Assembly: GCA_003450815.1 (NCBI GenBank)
Contig: DMES01000063.1
Coordinates: forward strand, 1 to 28,575
Direction of reading: 5' to 3'
Length of the DNA stretch: 28,575 nucleotides
Source of the DNA: Elusimicrobiota bacterium
GTDB taxonomy: Bacteria > Elusimicrobiota > Elusimicrobia > Elusimicrobiales > UBA9959
Shown: piece after piece, positions 22,512 through 28,575 of the stretch
How positions within the stretch are numbered: position 1 is the stretch's first letter
Layout: the number at the start of each line of letters is the position of its first letter
Notes under the pieces: generated by a model
What the model saw: the letters and a program-made list of their open reading frames with translations, nothing else
Database searches by the model: none
Told to the model about the DNA's origin: nothing
Translations under genes and position numbers: made by a program

Positions 22512-23462
22512 ATGGTAATTGGTAATATAAAGACGCTCTTCACCACAGCTATCCTTTCCTCAGGACTTCTCTTTTCCCCATCAGGCACCAATCTTTTTGC
22601 CGCCGGCTTGTTAGACTCACTCACAAAACTTGCGCCCATAGAAATCACGGCCGTCACTGCCCCCTCCGCCCCGGTTTCTGCTCTAATTCCTTTTAAATCC
22701 GCGCCGGCGCTAAAAGCGTATTTCGTAAGCGTAGGCCAGGGCGATTGCGAATATATAGAACTGCCCAACGGCAAAAACGTGCTTATAGACGGCGGCCCCA
22801 ATCCAACAGCCCCGCTTGTGCAGTTCCTCAGCCAGCGCAACATCACAAAGATAGATTATGTGGTGCTGACCCATCCGCATCTGGACCATTACAGCGGGCT
22901 TGAATATGTTTTCAGCCACCTGCAGGTAGGCAATTTTTATGATACGCGCGAAGACAACACCGGCGCTTCCGGCATAAAAGCTTTGCGCGCTAAAATAACC
23001 GCCATTGGAGTTAATGTCGTTTATCCGGCGGCGGGAGACAACCTGGACTGGGACCCCGGCGAAGTCCAGGTAAAAGTATTGAACAGCTGCTCAACTCCCG
23101 GGGAGAGCAATTCTGGAACCGTGCTTAATAACTGCTCTATCGTACTGAAGGTCTCCTACCATAACACCTCCATCCTCTACACTGGTGATATAGAATCAGA
23201 CATGGAAACGACACTGGTATCCGCTTACGGCAGCCAGTTGCAAGCGGATGTCCTTAAAATCGGACATCACGGCAGCAACACGGCTAGCTCCGCAGCTTTC
23301 CTGAATACGGTAAAACCCAAAACCGCGTATATTGAAGTCGGAGCGGGCAATATTTTTGCCTTTCCAGCGCAAACAACGCTATCCAATCTGCAAGCCGTCG
23401 GCGCGACCGTTTACCGCTCCGATCTTAGCGGAACGCAGGAATACACCATCAGCGGAGATTAG
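22512..23462 (+). CDS. Secreted ComEC-type metallo-beta-lactamase-fold hydrolase
   Basis: A 316-residue exported protein. Residues 1-31 are a signal peptide (IKTLFTTAILSSGLLF...FAAG), and 68-316 the ComEC C-terminal-type metallo-beta-lactamase fold: FVSVGQGDC (71-79), NVLIDGG, THPHLDH (120-126, metal-binding HxHxDH), NCSIVLKV, LYTGDIE (222-228), DVLKIGHHGS (246-255). The usual late motif G-N-x-x-x-HP reads GNIFAFP (279-285), so the histidine is replaced by phenylalanine. Stand-alone ComEC-type domains include extracellular nucleases and phosphodiesterases; the substrate here is unknown. It has no strong ribosome site. It is divergent from paralogue B and shares its control region. Confidence 0.85.
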   Translation: MVIGNIKTLFTTAILSSGLLFSPSGTNLFAAGLLDSLTKLAPIEITAVTAPSAPVSALIPFKSAPALKAYFVSVGQGDCEYIELPNGKNVLIDGGPNPTAPLVQFLSQRNITKIDYVVLTHPHLDHYSGLEYVFSHLQVGNFYDTREDNTGASGIKALRAKITAIGVNVVYPAAGDNLDWDPGEVQVKVLNSCSTPGESNSGTVLNNCSIVLKVSYHNTSILYTGDIESDMETTLVSAYGSQLQADVLKIGHHGSNTASSAAFLNTVKPKTAYIEVGAGNIFAFPAQTTLSNLQAVGATVYRSDLSGTQEYTISGD

Positions 23463-23698
23463 ATTTACAGAATTCACTGTACTTTGCTATAATGGATTAT
23501 CAGCAGTGTCAGGTAATACTGTGTTTTCCGTATCTTACAAGCTGCGCTGGTATCCTTAAAGACCTAAGACTACCTCCGGCAGTGATGTCCTTCCCAGACC
23601 GTATCCGGAAGGCGCGTTAAGTTTCCCCCCCTTATACACGGAACTTAGCACAAAGTATCGGGAATATAATAAGAATTATATTTCGGAGGCTTCTTGCT
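23463..23698 (+). promoter_or_regulatory. Intergenic region with extended -10 promoter
   Basis: No gene seen. TGCTATAAT (23485-23493) is an extended -10 box just past the preceding stop. A second TATAAT (about 23667) and CGGAGG (about 23684) precede the ATG at 23699. GACCTAAG and GTCCTTCCCAGACC in the middle faintly resemble the GGNCC-rich blocks but are not convincing. Confidence 0.4.
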
Positions 23699-24328
23699 AT
23701 GAAAAAAATCGCCAGGTCAGTACTATCTATCGCCTTAATCGCTCTTTCCGGCTCCGCTTTCGCGCAGCTTTATATCGGCAATCCCGCGCTAGAAACAGTC
23801 ATCTCCAACACCGACGCGCAGTTGGCGCCGGCGATGAACAGTGCCATATCGCAATATCAAGCCGTCACGCTGCCAGCGCCTTATGTGTCTAGGGCCGCCG
23901 CCGGCGTTATTCAGCTTACCGATATAACCGAAAAATGCACCCAGCAGGGCGAAGTGGTTTCCGCTTATCCCTGGATATACAAGATGTTCAACAGTGAGGA
24001 AAATTCACGCATATTAAAGGTGTTCCGCTTTATAGATCCTAAAGGGAATGAGCGCCGGGTAGAGGTTTATTTCACCGGCGGTGACTGGATGAAATACGGA
24101 CTGACATATTTTGTGACTAACGCGGGCCGCAATAAAGACCAGGTCAACGCGTATTTTATGAGCGATCTTTCCACCTCCGACCGGGAGAGCGGAGCCGTAG
24201 CCCCTAAAATCAATCCTTTCGATTTCCCAAAACTAGCGAGCTACATTGTCTCAGATTTCCTGGATACCACCGGCAATGTAAAGCCAGTATTCAGCAGCAT
24301 AGCCGCGGCATCCGCTTTAGCAAAATAG
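23699..24328 (+). CDS. Exported protein of unknown function
   Basis: A 209-residue protein with a textbook signal peptide (MKKIARSVLSIALIALSGSAFA-Q) and CGGAGG upstream. Not recognised. The N-terminal third is helical and Ala/Gln-rich (LETVISNTDAQLAPAMNSAISQY). The middle has a short beta-rich core (ILKVFRFIDPKGNERRVEVYFTGGDWMKYGLTYFVT), which looks like a small extracytoplasmic sandwich or lipocalin-like strand set. There is a single cysteine (CTQQ), so no internal disulfide. It stands alone and ends in a strong bidirectional terminator shared with the C11 peptidase. Confidence 0.8.
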   Translation: MKKIARSVLSIALIALSGSAFAQLYIGNPALETVISNTDAQLAPAMNSAISQYQAVTLPAPYVSRAAAGVIQLTDITEKCTQQGEVVSAYPWIYKMFNSEENSRILKVFRFIDPKGNERRVEVYFTGGDWMKYGLTYFVTNAGRNKDQVNAYFMSDLSTSDRESGAVAPKINPFDFPKLASYIVSDFLDTTGNVKPVFSSIAAASALAK

Positions 24329-24393
24329 ATTATTTCCAGCGAGAATCCAGGTCGGCGGCCAGCACTGACAGCGCTTGCTGGTCGGCCCGCTAA

Positions 24394-24427
24394 AAAAGCA
24401 GCCCTTCCTTATGGAAGGGCTGCTTTT
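24394..24427. terminator. Bidirectional terminator, 15-pair stem
   Basis: A perfect 15-base-pair stem (24394-24408 with 24413-24427), TTAT loop, A-rich left and T-rich right flanks, lying between convergent genes ending at 24328 and 24451. Confidence 0.92.
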
Positions 24428-24450
24428 CTTTATACGCTATACGCTGCCTG

Positions 24451-25839
24451 CTATTTTGCGTTCAGCCACTGCATGAATTCGTCCCACTTGCCGGATTTGG
24501 AAAGTGCCAGCTTGGAATATTTGGCGTCGTAACCATAGGAGGGCAGATAGATGGCGAGCCCCCCGGCGTTCTTATAGGCGTCTCCGAATGGAGCATTCCG
24601 TATAAGCATCCTGGTGGAAACCAGGGTCGATATTTCAGCGCCTTTCGCCTTGAGAGCCGGCAGCTTGACGCCCGCAAGGCTGAGGAAATGCAGAAAATCT
24701 CTGGAATCAGCGCTCGTAAAGCTTTTTGCTTCGTTCAGAGCTTCCTTCAGCTTTGCCTTGTCCTGTGCCATGGCCAAGCCTACCCACTGATCGGTAAGTA
24801 TACGCAGAGGCTCGGCTTCGCTGGAGCGCACCGCTGACATGGTTACGCCTTTGCCCTTGGCGGCGTAGGAGGCCGAGTAGCCTTCAACAGCGGCTTTTGC
24901 CACCGCCTCAGGAGCCAGATTTGACGGATTGATCCTTGAAAGAAAAGCGCTGTAATCCCAGCCGTCGCCCGGCTCTGTTTCTTCCGAACCCACTATAACC
25001 GGCGCATAATTCTTTAACTCGTAAATTACTTCAGCCATCTGCATAAGACAGGCGTCCGAGGCGTAGATATTAACGCCGCCCATTTTAGCCAAAGCCTGGC
25101 CGAGCTGCACGGTGTTTATGCCGTTGCCGGTTTCGTCGTCGTAAGAAATGCCTCTATCGAAAGAAGACTGAGGCCCTTTGATAACCCAACCGTCGCCATG
25201 GTTCCATACTATAAGCATGTATTTTTTTGCGGGATACTTTGCCTTAGCCCATAAAGCGAATTCAACCAGGTGATTCCAGTCGCCCATATCGGCCTTGGGA
25301 AATTCTTCGATCAGTTGTGAGCCGATGGTTGAGGTATCCGCATCTTTCATCACATAATACCTTCTTATACCGGTCCAGGAGGAGGAGGCCGGCGTGCCGG
25401 TTGTACCCCTTACCATATAGGAGGGCTGGTCCCAGTAAGGATTCGGCCAGCCGGGATGCGGAACCACGCCGCCGCCGCCCCACGGGTAATCGCCGGGGTA
25501 GCCGGGGGTAGGATAGTGCGCGGTGGAAGGAGCCGTTCTGCCTGCCTCTACCACTATGTTAATTTTGTCAGAAGAACCAACCTGCTCCATTTCGTTCAAG
25601 TCCTTGACGGTGTAGCCCGAAAGATTGTTCTTTCCGTTCATGAACACCATTATGGTCCATTCCTTAGGAGCACGAACTCTCGGTGCCGGCCGACGCGGAG
25701 CAGGGACTGTAGTCCGGCCCGCTATAGCAGCTATCTCTGCGACTGAGGGGAGACTGTCAAAATCCATGGTTTGCGCGCCCGCCTGCACCGAGCATAAGGC
25801 CGCTACCGCGAACAGCTGGAGTATTTTATTTTTTTTCAT
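24451..25839 (-). CDS. Secreted clostripain-family (C11) cysteine peptidase
   Basis: A 462-residue exported peptidase with AGGAGA five bases before ATG 25839. Residues 1-23 are a signal peptide, 24-58 a proline/arginine-rich propeptide or linker, 59-462 the caspase-like C11 fold. WTIMVFMNGKNNL is the first strand, MLIVWNHGDGW carries the catalytic His (H214) and IYASDACLMQMAEV the catalytic Cys (C264); VGSEETEPGDGWDY is the strand after it. Family members cut after basic residues, often after Ca2+-dependent self-processing. An unusual Pro/Gly/Tyr/Trp-rich insertion (about 108-142: YPTPGYPGDYPWGGGG, PHPGWPNPYW) lies between strands 1 and 2. It may process the secreted proteins encoded nearby; that is conjecture. 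Confidence 0.9.
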   Translation of the reverse strand: MKKNKILQLFAVAALCSVQAGAQTMDFDSLPSVAEIAAIAGRTTVPAPRRPAPRVRAPKEWTIMVFMNGKNNLSGYTVKDLNEMEQVGSSDKINIVVEAGRTAPSTAHYPTPGYPGDYPWGGGGVVPHPGWPNPYWDQPSYMVRGTTGTPASSSWTGIRRYYVMKDADTSTIGSQLIEEFPKADMGDWNHLVEFALWAKAKYPAKKYMLIVWNHGDGWVIKGPQSSFDRGISYDDETGNGINTVQLGQALAKMGGVNIYASDACLMQMAEVIYELKNYAPVIVGSEETEPGDGWDYSAFLSRINPSNLAPEAVAKAAVEGYSASYAAKGKGVTMSAVRSSEAEPLRILTDQWVGLAMAQDKAKLKEALNEAKSFTSADSRDFLHFLSLAGVKLPALKAKGAEISTLVSTRMLIRNAPFGDAYKNAGGLAIYLPSYGYDAKYSKLALSKSGKWDEFMQWLNAK

Positions 25840-25906
25840 CGATCTCTCCTGGATAAATTTTCCGCTTTACAGTACAAGGATAGAAAATTTGTCCGCAATA
25901 TTGATG

Positions 25907-25983
25907 GGATAAAAGGCCCCATAACCGATGTTATAAGGCCTATCTGGAATTAGGACTTTAAGGACACCTTGCGCCCAATGGCC
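25907..25983 (-). promoter_or_regulatory. GGNCC/GTCCT-rich block upstream of C11 peptidase (candidate)
   Basis: Minus-strand words GCGGCCATTGGGCGCAAGG, TGTCCTTAAAGTCCTAATT, AGATAGGCCTTAT and ATGGGGCCTTTTATCCC span 77 bases. The opening TTTTGCG-x-CC-x-ATTGGG arrangement is nearly repeated upstream of the 28418 gene. The site sits 70-145 bases before the start codon. Confidence 0.4.
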
Positions 25984-26022
25984 GCAAAAATTAACGACCG
26001 TCTGGCTCGACATTAACAGCTA

Positions 26023-26943
26023 CTATGTCTTTAACCGCTGGACTCTTTCCATAATTATTTCCGATAACTGATCCTGACGCTGTTTACTCAGAAAGGAGTC
26101 GTGAGTCATGGAAATAAATTTAGAATCCGATTCCACTATTGAATTTATTGCATTCTCGGCAGCTTTCCGGTCTAACTCCAGGTATTGCGCGAACTTCTCA
26201 AAATCCTCACGACACAACTTGTTCTTTTTCCCCATCATGGGCAGCGCGGAATCTTCTTCATTCGGAAGATACATTTTCGAGTCTACAAAATCATAGCATG
26301 GAGTTAAACTATTCCCCCCCGTTTCCGGGGTGAGTAATGACCAGTTTTTGAGATGCATGTCTCCATTTCCAATAACGAAATTAAATACGGCCCTTTGAAA
26401 AAAATTAAACAATTCCAAATAAGGGTTTGCGGCATACGCTTTAACAATGTTTCCTACTGCCTCAAGGGAACTATTATATTTTGCTTCTGTGGGAAGTTGT
26501 AACAGCTGAGCCATATCCTCTTTGTGTATTTTTTCCCCGTTAAGAATCCTGTCAAAGCGTTTTATTATATAGCAGTATTTTCCGTCCGCCATTTTAAACA
26601 ACCCATGAGGCGGAACTCTCATTTTAAGTTCATAAGCCATATTCATGATCAAATTTTCATTCTGGGGAAGTTCAGGATACTCCGAAGGCTCCGGCTTAAG
26701 AATGTGTGTTCCACCTTCCCCAAATATTTCCAACTGCTTATTCGACGGGTTAAGTTTCACGGAGGCTTTGATTTGCACCCCGGAAATTGACATCTTTCCA
26801 GCTGTCCGGCTAACTATTGACGGCAAATCGGCAATGCCAAATGGTATCACAGGAGTATAATTAACACCAAAAAGGCCTTTCAGGCATTTGCTATGGTATC
26901 CATCGTCAGGCTTAGTTTCCTTATGGCAGGAAAGGCAGTTCAT
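26023..26943 (-). CDS. hipT: HipT-like serine/threonine kinase toxin of a HipBST module
   Basis: A 306-residue kinase corresponding to HipA without its N-subdomain 1, the arrangement of HipT. The Gly-rich loop reads GKMSISGVQIK, with the Ser-Ile-Ser motif (S52, S54) characteristic of HipT autophosphorylation. ILKP (K83) is the ATP-binding lysine, GNGDMHLKN (192-200) holds the catalytic D195, and YDFVDSKMY (D218) the metal-binding aspartate. A CxxC...HxxC pattern at residues 3-20 could bind zinc. HipT of E. coli O127 phosphorylates tryptophanyl-tRNA synthetase; the target here is unknown. Its start overlaps the hipS stop (ATGA). The operon is AT-richer than its neighbours, suggesting acquisition by transfer. 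Uncertainty is mainly about whether toxicity is retained. Confidence 0.88.
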   Translation of the reverse strand: MNCLSCHKETKPDDGYHSKCLKGLFGVNYTPVIPFGIADLPSIVSRTAGKMSISGVQIKASVKLNPSNKQLEIFGEGGTHILKPEPSEYPELPQNENLIMNMAYELKMRVPPHGLFKMADGKYCYIIKRFDRILNGEKIHKEDMAQLLQLPTEAKYNSSLEAVGNIVKAYAANPYLELFNFFQRAVFNFVIGNGDMHLKNWSLLTPETGGNSLTPCYDFVDSKMYLPNEEDSALPMMGKKNKLCREDFEKFAQYLELDRKAAENAINSIVESDSKFISMTHDSFLSKQRQDQLSEIIMERVQRLKT

Positions 26944-27275
26944 TGTAAAATATCTCCTTCAGAAATTATTGAAATTGCGCCTATCGTATCTTTACCTACA
27001 TGGAGCAACAGTTCGAACTTGTTATCTTTATCTATTTTCAACGCTTTACTGGTTATATCCAACAACCAGCCTTCCGGCAATAGCCCCTCAAAGAAAGGGA
27101 ATAGTTTTACTGCCTCAAATTTACCTGTATTAAGCGGCATAACCAGGCTAATGGGTTTTGCCTCAGGGGTCGCAACATATTCTTTATCGTATTCAAAAAT
27201 ATATCCGCTAGTGTTTTTTTCAAGCACTCCTGCTTTTTTCCCGTTATAATAAATTAATGCTCTTTTGGTTTCCAT
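26940..27275 (-). CDS. hipS: HipS-like small protein (HipA N-subdomain 1)
   Basis: A 111-residue protein equal to the N-terminal subdomain of HipA, encoded separately. Typical segments are ALIYYNGKKAGVLEK at the start, ISLVMPL in the middle and LFPFFEGLLPEGWLLDI, the stretch carrying the conserved tryptophan that in HipS contacts the kinase. In the E. coli HipBST system HipS, rather than HipB alone, neutralises HipT; the same role is inferred here. The start codon shares a base with the hipB stop (TAATG at 27277-27273) and its stop overlaps the hipT start, so all three are translationally coupled in the order expected for HipBST. Confidence 0.87.
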   Translation of the reverse strand: METKRALIYYNGKKAGVLEKNTSGYIFEYDKEYVATPEAKPISLVMPLNTGKFEAVKLFPFFEGLLPEGWLLDITSKALKIDKDNKFELLLHVGKDTIGAISIISEGDILQ

Positions 27276-27469
27276 TACAGGTCCACCGGCCCCAGTGTTT
27301 TTCCAAACAGCCTAAGAACTTTATTTAGCGTATCGGTTCTTAGTGTCTCTTTTCCCTGTTCCATGTCACGTATAAACCGAAGACCAACTCCAGCTCTTTT
27401 CGCTAAATCTTCTTGAGTTAATCCCAGGTCTTTTCGCTTGCTCTTAATAAATTCTATTATTTTTTGCAT
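27275..27469 (-). CDS. hipB: HipB-like HTH (Xre-family) antitoxin/repressor
   Basis: A 64-residue protein from ATG 27469; a start at 27493 would add eight residues encoded by the second operator, so 27469 is preferred. The sequence IIEFIKSKRKDLGLTQEDLAKRAGVGLRFIRDMEQGKETLRTDTLNKVLRLFG is a five-helix Xre/HipB DNA-binding fold with the usual LTQEDLA (helix 2) and VGLRFIRDMEQGK (recognition helix and turn). It should dimerise, bind TATACC-type operators at 27472-27489 and 27564-27581 and repress the operon. It is short, nearly the bare HTH, as in HipBST-type HipB. Confidence 0.92.
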   Translation of the reverse strand: MQKIIEFIKSKRKDLGLTQEDLAKRAGVGLRFIRDMEQGKETLRTDTLNKVLRLFGKTLGPVDL

Positions 27470-27471
27470 AA

Positions 27472-27489
27472 TATGCCTTATCGGGTATA
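27472..27489 (-). promoter_or_regulatory. Second HipB-like operator in hipB leader
   Basis: TATGCC, six bases, GGTATA (plus-strand reading), followed by AC. It matches the promoter operator except for one base (TATGCC for TATACC) and ends three bases before the hipB start, 92 bases from the first site. Confidence 0.6.
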
Positions 27490-27561
27490 ACATCGCCCAT
27501 TTGATTCAGATTGCACTGCATTTCTGGCGAATATATCATGAATATCCGCTTATTCCTAAAT

Positions 27562-27590
27562 AGTATACCCTATAAGGTATAACATGTCAA
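27562..27590 (-). promoter_or_regulatory. hipBST promoter with embedded HipB-like operator
   Basis: On the minus strand TTGACA (27590-27585), 17-base spacer, TATACT (27567-27562), a consensus sigma70 promoter. The palindrome TATACC-N6-GGTATA (27564-27581) occupies the spacer and the -10 box, so repressor binding would exclude RNA polymerase. E. coli HipB is known to bind TATCC-N8-GGATA, a close relative. Confidence 0.85.
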
Positions 27591-27601
27591 TGTCTTATCT
27601 A

Positions 27602-27629
27602 GGGTCTGCTGAAAAAGTCCAGCAGACCC
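27602..27629. repeat. Ten-pair inverted repeat upstream of hipBST promoter
   Basis: GGGTCTGCTG (27602-27611), AAAAAGTC, CAGCAGACCC (27620-27629). The arm plus the AAAAAGTC beginning looks like a transposon terminal sequence; no transposase is present, so it may be a remnant or a terminator-like hairpin. The bases 27630-27718 hold only GATTCCACAGATTA-type simple sequence. Confidence 0.5.
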
Positions 27630-27718
27630 ATGATTCCACAGATTAAGTAGGATTACACTGATTACGGATAGAACCGATTCTATTGGTAAACTCCGATAAG
27701 AATCCGTGAAAGTATGCA

Positions 27719-27774
27719 GGGTCAGGTCTTGATTCTTGACCGCCCCTACAAAAGTCAATTCAAGACCCGACCCC
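27719..27774. repeat. REP-like palindrome (GGGTCAGGTCTTGA type)
   Basis: GGGTCAGGTCTTGA (27719-27732) is inverted with one mismatch at 27760-27773 (TCAAGACCCGACCC), with a partial inner pair TTGAC/GTCAA. This wording is typical of REP palindromes moved by REP-associated Y1 transposases; no such transposase is in the window. The stretch 27775-27860 contains nothing supported. Confidence 0.6.
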
Positions 27775-27860
27775 ATTCTCACAGGATTGTGGTTCAGAAA
27801 ATAGCGCAGGCGCCTGGGCCCCACCAGCGGGAGCCGGCTGTTGTTTTGCTGACTGCGTTG

Positions 27861-28418
27861 TTACAGGAACATCGCGTTGGTGCGGATTGTGAGCAGGTAG
27901 ATGTTTAGGTCCTCGCCTATCTTCTTTACATCTTTTCCGGCCCAGTAACCGTAATTGGAGCTGCCCTCTATGGAGGCGGCCAGCGCGCCTAGTTTTTTTA
28001 CCAGGGGCGTCATGTGCGCTACTTCGGTGTGCAGGCCTACGCCGTCACGGGCTTTAAGCAGCGTTTCCAGGTTGTAGACGGATTCTTCTATCAGAGCCGC
28101 GGTTTCGTCCACGCCGCGGGTGTATTCCGCGGGAGCGGCGTTGGGGTTGTGCTGCTGTTCCAGGCCCTTGAGCGAAAGCGCGATGGTGGTGAGGGTATTG
28201 GACGCTATGCGCGACATGATTACGCCGCGCACTACCATAGAGTCAGTCCCGGCGCTCTTGGTTGTAGGAGCGGGCTGGGGGAAGGGGTGCTGGTTATTGT
28301 TGATCTGGCTCCAGATGGTTCCCGCGTCTATGGGCGGCAGCTGCGGGGCGCGGTCTTCGGCACTGGCAACGGCGGCGAAGCTCAGTAAGGCGGAGAAGGC
28401 TATTAGTTTAGGTTTCAT
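27861..28418 (-). CDS. Small exported helical protein of unknown function
   Basis: A 185-residue protein with AGGAG six bases before ATG 28418. Residues 1-20 are a signal peptide (MKPKLIAFSALLSFAAVASA). A proline/glutamine-rich linker (about 40-55, NNNQHPFPQPAPTTK) precedes a helical region with regularly spaced leucines (ASNTLTTIALSLKGLEQQ, AALIEESVYNLETLLKA, MTPLVKKLGALAASIEG). There are no cysteines and no recognised family. Its overall plan, signal peptide, short proline-rich linker, then helical bundle, parallels the 149-residue gene at 17590-18039, without clear sequence identity. Confidence 0.8.
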   Translation of the reverse strand: MKPKLIAFSALLSFAAVASAEDRAPQLPPIDAGTIWSQINNNQHPFPQPAPTTKSAGTDSMVVRGVIMSRIASNTLTTIALSLKGLEQQHNPNAAPAEYTRGVDETAALIEESVYNLETLLKARDGVGLHTEVAHMTPLVKKLGALAASIEGSSNYGYWAGKDVKKIGEDLNIYLLTIRTNAMFL

Positions 28419-28497
28419 TTTAGCTCCTGAAACTGTAGATTTACCCCTTGCTACCCCTAAAGCATATTAAAAACCGCATCTGACCACATCAGGCCAA

Positions 28498-28572
28498 GGG
28501 CCCAGCGCCTGAAACTCTTTGGACCCGCCCCCGCCTGGGCCCTCCGTCCCATAACCCCAATAGGGCGCAAAA
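28498..28572 (-). promoter_or_regulatory. GGNCC-rich block upstream of the 28418 gene (candidate)
   Basis: Minus-strand words TTTTTGCGCCCTATTGGGG, TTATGGGACGGAGGGCCC, GGGTCCAAAGAG and CTGGGCCCTTGGCC. GGGCCCAG (28498-28505) and CTGGGCCC (28535-28542) form an inverted repeat. The block continues toward the window end, so its upstream limit is not seen. Confidence 0.4.
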
Positions 28573-28575
28573 ATA

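Noticed and set aside
26023..27275. hipA broken by a frameshift into two pieces
   Set aside because: Both parts have proper start codons with ATGA/TAATG overlaps, and the kinase has its own N-terminal Cys/His segment and a Ser-Ile-Ser loop; this is the natural HipS/HipT arrangement.
27602..27629. Insertion sequence end
   Set aside because: The arm resembles a transposon end, but both arms are only 28 bases apart and no transposase or target duplication is visible.

Overview
The window looks like a chromosomal piece of a Gram-negative-type, uncultured bacterium. Gene density is high, base composition is balanced to mildly GC-rich, and an unusually large share of genes encode Sec-exported proteins of no familiar family. 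The mix (TatD-linked type radical SAM protein, GH57-like secreted protein, C11 peptidase, large secreted proteins of unknown function) reminds me of Elusimicrobiota. That is an impression; there is no rRNA or other phylogenetic marker to settle it.

Layout. 1-2391 (minus): two coupled ATP-grasp-type genes, the first cut by the window edge, then a glycerate 2-kinase. 2503-5425 (plus): radical SAM protein, a membrane-anchored CBM48-like protein and a secreted GH57-like protein with a glucodextranase-C-like domain, probably an alpha-glucan locus. 5590-7129 (plus): a secreted His/Asn/Gly- and Cys-rich protein and a Nif3-family protein. 7328-8299 (minus): an exported formylglycine-generating-enzyme-like (SUMF1) protein whose C-terminus resembles the variable region of a diversity-generating retroelement (DGR) target. 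8532-13102 (minus): S-adenosylhomocysteine hydrolase behind a strongly structured leader, a multi-spanning GT-C-like membrane protein and an MFS exporter. 13326-14771 (plus): a lone response-regulator receiver and an aspartate carbamoyltransferase-like enzyme.

14885-25839 is a run of seven secreted-protein genes: two long paralogues (about 760-770 residues each) flanking a small exported protein and a zinc-phospholipase-C/S1-nuclease-like protein, then an exported ComEC-type metallo-beta-lactamase-fold protein, an unknown exported protein and a clostripain-family (C11) peptidase. Several of these, plus 5590-6294 and 27861-28418 outside the run, are preceded by intergenic blocks dense in GGNCC and AGGAC/GTCCT words that may be a shared regulatory element.

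26023-27590 (minus) is a compact, AT-richer toxin-antitoxin operon hipB-hipS-hipT of the three-gene HipBST type, with overlapping start/stop codons and two HipB-like operators, one embedded in a consensus sigma70 promoter. It is followed by palindromic REP-like intergenic DNA and one more secreted protein. No tRNA, rRNA, CRISPR array, reverse transcriptase or transposase gene was seen. Strong hairpin terminators separate most convergent gene pairs.
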